DNA of 64,000 nucleotides from Darwinimomas sp963643215. GTDB taxonomy: Bacteria; Bacillota; Clostridia; Lachnospirales; Lachnospiraceae. Made by a program: the position numbers and the translations under genes. Under the pieces are notes generated by a model, which ran no database searches, had not been told where the DNA came from, and saw only the letters and a list, made by a program, of their open reading frames with translations. Location: the NCBI GenBank assembly GCA_963643215.1, contig CAVIJY010000001.1, forward strand, positions 13,325 through 77,324, read 5' to 3'. The first letter of the stretch is position 1. Every line of letters begins with the position of its first letter. Positions 61,427-64,000 of the stretch are shown here, piece by piece.

Positions 61427-61847
61427 GTGTCTCTCCCGAGTTCATATAATCCTGTAAAATGATGGATGCCGCTATGGCATCTATGTGCTTTTTACGCTCC
61501 CGTCGGTCTATGCCCATCTCATCAAGCAGCTCATCTGCCGCGATCGTCGTAAGACGTTCATCCCACAGAATCGTCTTTACCTTGGTTCTGCGTTCTATCA
61601 TCTCGGCAAACTCCCGGCTCTTTTTTGCGCGCTCACCTTCGGTGCCGTCCATGTTGAGCGGCAGGCCGACTATGATCAGCTCTATCGAATGCTCAGAGAC
61701 CAGCTCTGTTATCCTGCTGCAGGTTTTCCTGAGATGATTCTCCTGCTTTCTCGTTATAGTTTCCGACGGCTGGGCAGTGAGCCCCAGCCGGTCAGTCATG
61801 GCGACCCCTACTGTCACAGATCCGAAATCAAGTGCCATTATGCGCAT
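61419..61847 (-). CDS. ruvX: Putative pre-16S rRNA nuclease/Holliday junction resolvase YqgF (RuvX)
   Basis: 142-residue RNase H-fold protein. Start MRIMALDFGSVTVGVAMTD (ATG at 61847) with the catalytic Asp; the second motif is SIELIIVGLPLNMDGTEG and the third is WDERLTTIAADELL, then DAIAASIILQDYM. YqgF matures the 16S rRNA 5' end in E. coli; a resolvase role has also been proposed. GGAG lies six to seven bases upstream. A strong intercistronic hairpin separates it from ireB. Confidence 0.94.
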   Translation of the reverse strand: MRIMALDFGSVTVGVAMTDRLGLTAQPSETITRKQENHLRKTCSRITELVSEHSIELIIVGLPLNMDGTEGERAKKSREFAEMIERRTKVKTILWDERLTTIAADELLDEMGIDRRERKKHIDAIAASIILQDYMNSGETHE

Positions 61848-61876
61848 GTGAATCTCCGTCTTATACACACCTTGAA

Positions 61877-61916
61877 ACGGGTGCCACGCGCCTCCGCGCT
61901 TAAATATGGCACCCGT
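61877..61916 (-). other. Nested hairpin between ireB and ruvX
   Basis: Outer 10-bp stem (ACGGGTGCCA with TGGCACCCGT) enclosing a small CGCG/CGCG hairpin whose minus-strand loop reads GAGG, a Shine-Dalgarno-like sequence. It lies about 25 bases upstream of the ruvX ribosome-binding site. No T tract follows on the minus strand. Confidence 0.7.
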
Positions 61917-61953
61917 CGCTTGATATCTTCAGATTCAGGCATCTGCTCGGTCT

Positions 61954-62214
61954 TTACTTCAGATTATTGTTGATATAGTTGCTGAGCAGCTCCTCGAGTA
62001 TCTCATCACGCTCCACCTGTGTGATCAGGCTTCTGGCGTTTTTGTGACTCGTTATATAGGTCGGATCCCCCGACATGACATAGCCGACGATCTGATTCAC
62101 AGGATTGTAGCCCTTTTCCGACAATGCTTCGTAAACCTGTTTTAAAACCTCATTCACAGGCAATTTCTTCTCCTGCACCTTACGGAAATATTGTGTATCG
62201 CCAGAATATGCCAT
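61954..62214 (-). CDS. ireB: IreB family regulatory phosphoprotein
   Basis: 86-residue protein formerly UPF0297/YrzL. The sequence from VNEVLKQVYEALSEKGYNPVNQIVGYVMSGDPTYITSHKNARSLI is diagnostic. In E. faecalis IreB is phosphorylated by the PASTA kinase IreK near its N-terminus on two Thr residues (positions 4 and 7, from memory). Here the start MAYSGDTQYF has Ser4 and Thr7. The PASTA kinase and its phosphatase are encoded in this same window. AAGGAAGGA upstream forms the ribosome-binding site. Confidence 0.94.
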   Translation of the reverse strand: MAYSGDTQYFRKVQEKKLPVNEVLKQVYEALSEKGYNPVNQIVGYVMSGDPTYITSHKNARSLITQVERDEILEELLSNYINNNLK

Positions 62215-62309
62215 TGCTGCCGTCCTTCCTTCTTTTCTGAAAATAAATCTAAGCAGAATTTTATATTAAATATCCTGCAAGAGCAATACTTTCAATGCTT
62301 ACGATGTGT

Positions 62310-63548
62310 TTACAAACACACATGCCCTATCAGGGTATTGTCGGAAAGCCTGCCCTCTATGTGATAGGTATCTATCCCGAACGGAAAGCGCCCCTCGCAC
62401 TCCTGTGACGGAATGGCCACCCTTACATATGTATCTGTATGGCCAACGAAAAATCTGCCCGCATCGGTTTCTATCTCCTCCTCTGCCAGCACGTCAACAT
62501 CCCGTCCCTCGTAATATTCGATAAACTCAAGAGAATTTTTCAGATCAACAGCCTCAAGCTCATCAACCCGTTCCTGCTTCTGCGCCATGGTGAGCTGCTC
62601 CGGCATGGATGCGGCTCTCGTCCCTTCTCTTTTCGAATACGGAAATATGTGCATCTGAAACAACTTCATTTCATCCGCAAAGCTCTTTGATTCTTCAAAA
62701 TCCTCTCTGGTTTCTCCGGGAAAGCCCGCAATGATATCTGTCGTTATCGCCGGATGCGGATAATACTCGCGTATCAGCATCACTTTGTCCCTGAACTCTT
62801 CCGCGGTATAATGCCTGTTCATAGCCTTGAGCGTCCTGTTGCAGCCGCTTTGAAGCGACAGATGAAAATGCGGACAGAACTCCTCGACCTCTCTCAGTCC
62901 CTCGAGAAAATCCTCCGTGATCACATTCGGCTCCAGAGAGCCGAGTCTGAGACGCTGCAGTCCCGGTGTGCCCGAGATATCCTGAAGCAGCGACAAAAGA
63001 TCGTCACCGGTATCCTTTCCGTAGCACGGCAGATGTATGCCCGTCAGCACTATCTCTCTGTGACCGCATGATGTAAGACCTCTTATCTCTTCCAGGATAT
63101 CCTCACGGCTTCTGCTTGTCACCCGTCCGCGCCTGTACGGGATGATGCAATATGAGCAGAACTGATCGCATCCGTCCTCTATCTTGACATCAGCACGGGT
63201 TCTGTTCTGCATCTGGGAAACCCTGACCGTCTTCAGGATCTCATTTTTCTGCTTATTATCGACGATATAGTCCGCCCCTAGCTTTGCCCGCTCCTCATCC
63301 GACAGTCCCGTAACATAGCAGCCTGCGGCAACTATCTTCGCATTGGGGTTCTGCTTTCTGGCTCTGTGAATCATCTGTCTCGATTTTTTGTCGGCTACGG
63401 AGGTCACGGAGCAGGTATTAATCACATAGACATCGGCCGTCTGATCAAAATCCACGATTTCGTAATTCAGCCCGCGATACAGCTCCTTGAGCGCCTCGGT
63501 TTCATATATATTTACCTTGCAGCCAAGTGTGTGAAAAGCAACTTTCAT
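62310..63548 (-). CDS. mtaB: tRNA t6A37 methylthiotransferase MtaB
   Basis: Radical-SAM enzyme that converts t6A37 to ms2t6A37 (412 residues). N-terminal cluster cysteines in TLGCKVN, NTCSV and AGCYVT; radical-SAM motif CDQFCSYCIIPYRRGR. FAGFPGETREDFEES and a C-terminal TRAM-like domain complete it. LGCKVN instead of the MiaB FGCQMN separates it from the miaB gene at the window's left end. A 7-bp-arm inverted repeat (TGTGTTT-AC-AAACACA, 62305-62320) covers its stop codon. Confidence 0.94.
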   Translation of the reverse strand: MKVAFHTLGCKVNIYETEALKELYRGLNYEIVDFDQTADVYVINTCSVTSVADKKSRQMIHRARKQNPNAKIVAAGCYVTGLSDEERAKLGADYIVDNKQKNEILKTVRVSQMQNRTRADVKIEDGCDQFCSYCIIPYRRGRVTSRSREDILEEIRGLTSCGHREIVLTGIHLPCYGKDTGDDLLSLLQDISGTPGLQRLRLGSLEPNVITEDFLEGLREVEEFCPHFHLSLQSGCNRTLKAMNRHYTAEEFRDKVMLIREYYPHPAITTDIIAGFPGETREDFEESKSFADEMKLFQMHIFPYSKREGTRAASMPEQLTMAQKQERVDELEAVDLKNSLEFIEYYEGRDVDVLAEEEIETDAGRFFVGHTDTYVRVAIPSQECEGRFPFGIDTYHIEGRLSDNTLIGHVCL

Positions 63549-63549
63549 A

Positions 63550-63578
63550 TTGACTTTAATTCCTTAAAAATGTACGAT
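63550..63578 (+). promoter_or_regulatory. Promoter of the second HPr-like gene
   Basis: TTGACT (63550-63555), 17 bases, then TACGAT (63573-63578). It is divergent from mtaB, for which a weak TTGTTA-N17-TACATT can be read on the opposite strand in the same 69 bases, so the two promoters overlap. Confidence 0.6.
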
Positions 63579-63617
63579 TTAAATACAAAATTAACAAAGT
63601 CTTCGAGGGAGTTTGAG

Positions 63618-63857
63618 ATGAAAAAAACGATTCATGTATCACTAAATTCAATAGACAAGGTGAAGTCCTTTGTAAACACTCTGATGCGATTTGATGCTGA
63701 CTTTGTTCTCACATCGGGGCGCTATGTCGTAGATGCCAAATCCATCATGGGCATATTTTCCCTTGATCTTTCCAAACCCATCGAGCTTCAGATAGATACC
63801 GCCGACTCCGAGGCAGACACGATACTTGCTGCTCTTAAGCCTTATGTCGCCGAGTAA
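63618..63857 (+). CDS. Second HPr-fold protein lacking the active-site His
   Basis: 79-residue HPr-like protein starting MKKTIHVSLNSIDKVKSFVN, with GAGGGAG about six bases upstream. The active-site loop GLHARPA is replaced by NSIDKVK, with no His or Arg, while the Ser46 region reads DAKSIMGIFSLDL. It therefore cannot act as a PTS phosphocarrier but keeps the HprK target motif. It is more divergent than the Crh-like protein at 43.9 kb. Monocistronic, with its own promoter and terminator. Also annotated in relatives simply as HPr family. Confidence 0.88.
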   Translation: MKKTIHVSLNSIDKVKSFVNTLMRFDADFVLTSGRYVVDAKSIMGIFSLDLSKPIELQIDTADSEADTILAALKPYVAE

Positions 63858-63879
63858 AGCGATTCAAGCCTGAACATCC

Positions 63880-63913
63880 GCACCGTATCCTCATGGATAC
63901 GGTGCTCTTTTAT
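63880..63913 (+). terminator. Rho-independent terminator of the second HPr-like gene
   Basis: Perfect 11-bp stem (GCACCGTATCC with GGATACGGTGC), TCAT loop, followed by TCTTTTATT. It lies 22 bases after the stop codon and immediately before repeat copy F. Confidence 0.92.
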
Positions 63914-63915
63914 TC

Positions 63916-63978
63916 GGATTGTGGGAGTGCGAAGCACGAAACAATCCGAGTAACCGGAGGTTCGGGTGCATCTGAACC
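63916..63978. repeat. Short repeat copy F (63 bp, two-hairpin module)
   Basis: Has the same start (GGATTGTGGG) and end (GAACC) as copy C and is also exactly 63 bp. Hairpin 2 has lost two pairs (GGTTCGGGTGCATCTGAACC). It begins three bases after the HPr-like terminator. Confidence 0.85.
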
Positions 63979-64000
63979 GACTTTTATGTCCTCAGTTTCT

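Noticed and set aside
62305..62320. Operator or terminator at the mtaB stop codon
   Set aside because: The 7-bp-arm inverted repeat is too short and AT-rich for a terminator, and there is no evidence for a binding protein; noted within the mtaB entry only.
63858..63875. Third copy of the GATTCAA hairpin repeat
   Set aside because: Only GCGATTCAAGC matches; the rest of the hairpin is missing and it could be chance.

Overview
This window reads as a chromosomal housekeeping region of an anaerobic Firmicute, most likely a Lachnospiraceae-type Clostridium relative. The clues are the PASTA kinase/PP2C pair with IreB, RNase J, RqcH, WhiA, HprK with HPr-fold partners, Rex, a SpoVB-type flippase, a DUF6145-like small protein and gene orders typical of that group. 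Species cannot be named from the sequence. Almost every gene lies on the minus strand, tightly packed with many 4-base stop/start overlaps. There are no tRNA or rRNA genes, CRISPR arrays, prophage or transposase genes.

Layout, in the direction of transcription (high to low coordinates on the minus strand). Cluster 1 (63.5-50.5 kb): mtaB, ireB, ruvX, DUF1292, RNase J, a short MltG-like protein, trmR, trhP, an M16C peptidase, era, recO and a sensor kinase. Cluster 2 (48.6-38.9 kb): uvrC, hprK, murB, a shortened whiA, a Crh-like HPr, dnaE, a DUF6145-like gene and dusB, followed by rex-yebC with its own strong promoter. Cluster 3 (36.3-14.6 kb): an SH3-NlpC/P60 wall hydrolase, ftsK, murE, murF, priA, def, fmt, a YugP-type protease, rsmB, rlmN, prpC, prkC, rsgA, a DUF362 protein, rpe and serS. 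Cluster 4 (12.5-0 kb): rpsU, phoH, ybeY, a DUF3048 lipoprotein, a flippase, two flavoproteins, miaB, mutS and mutL, which runs off the left edge. Four plus-strand genes stand apart: rqcH, a COG2426 membrane protein, a DUF1846 protein and a second HPr-like gene.

The genes combine translation and tRNA/rRNA modification (miaB, mtaB, dusB, trhP, trmR, rlmN, rsmB, ybeY, def, fmt, serS, rsgA, era, rqcH), cell-wall synthesis and its Ser/Thr-kinase control (murB, murE, murF, flippase, prkC, prpC, ireB), DNA replication and repair (dnaE, priA, ftsK, recO, uvrC, ruvX, mutS, mutL) and carbon/redox regulation (hprK, HPr-like proteins, rex).

The most notable non-coding content is a family of structured repeats. 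Three long copies (about 204-218 bp) have matching terminal inverted repeats and flanking 6-bp direct repeats, which is the signature of a non-autonomous transposable element (MITE). Three short derivatives accompany them. A second, smaller hairpin repeat sits directly upstream of the ribosome-binding site of two unrelated genes. Other oddities are two HPr-fold proteins that lack the phosphorylatable His but keep the Ser46 region, a WhiA missing roughly 70-80 residues of its N-terminal domain, a PriA without a recognisable winged-helix domain, and an apparently leaderless rqcH.
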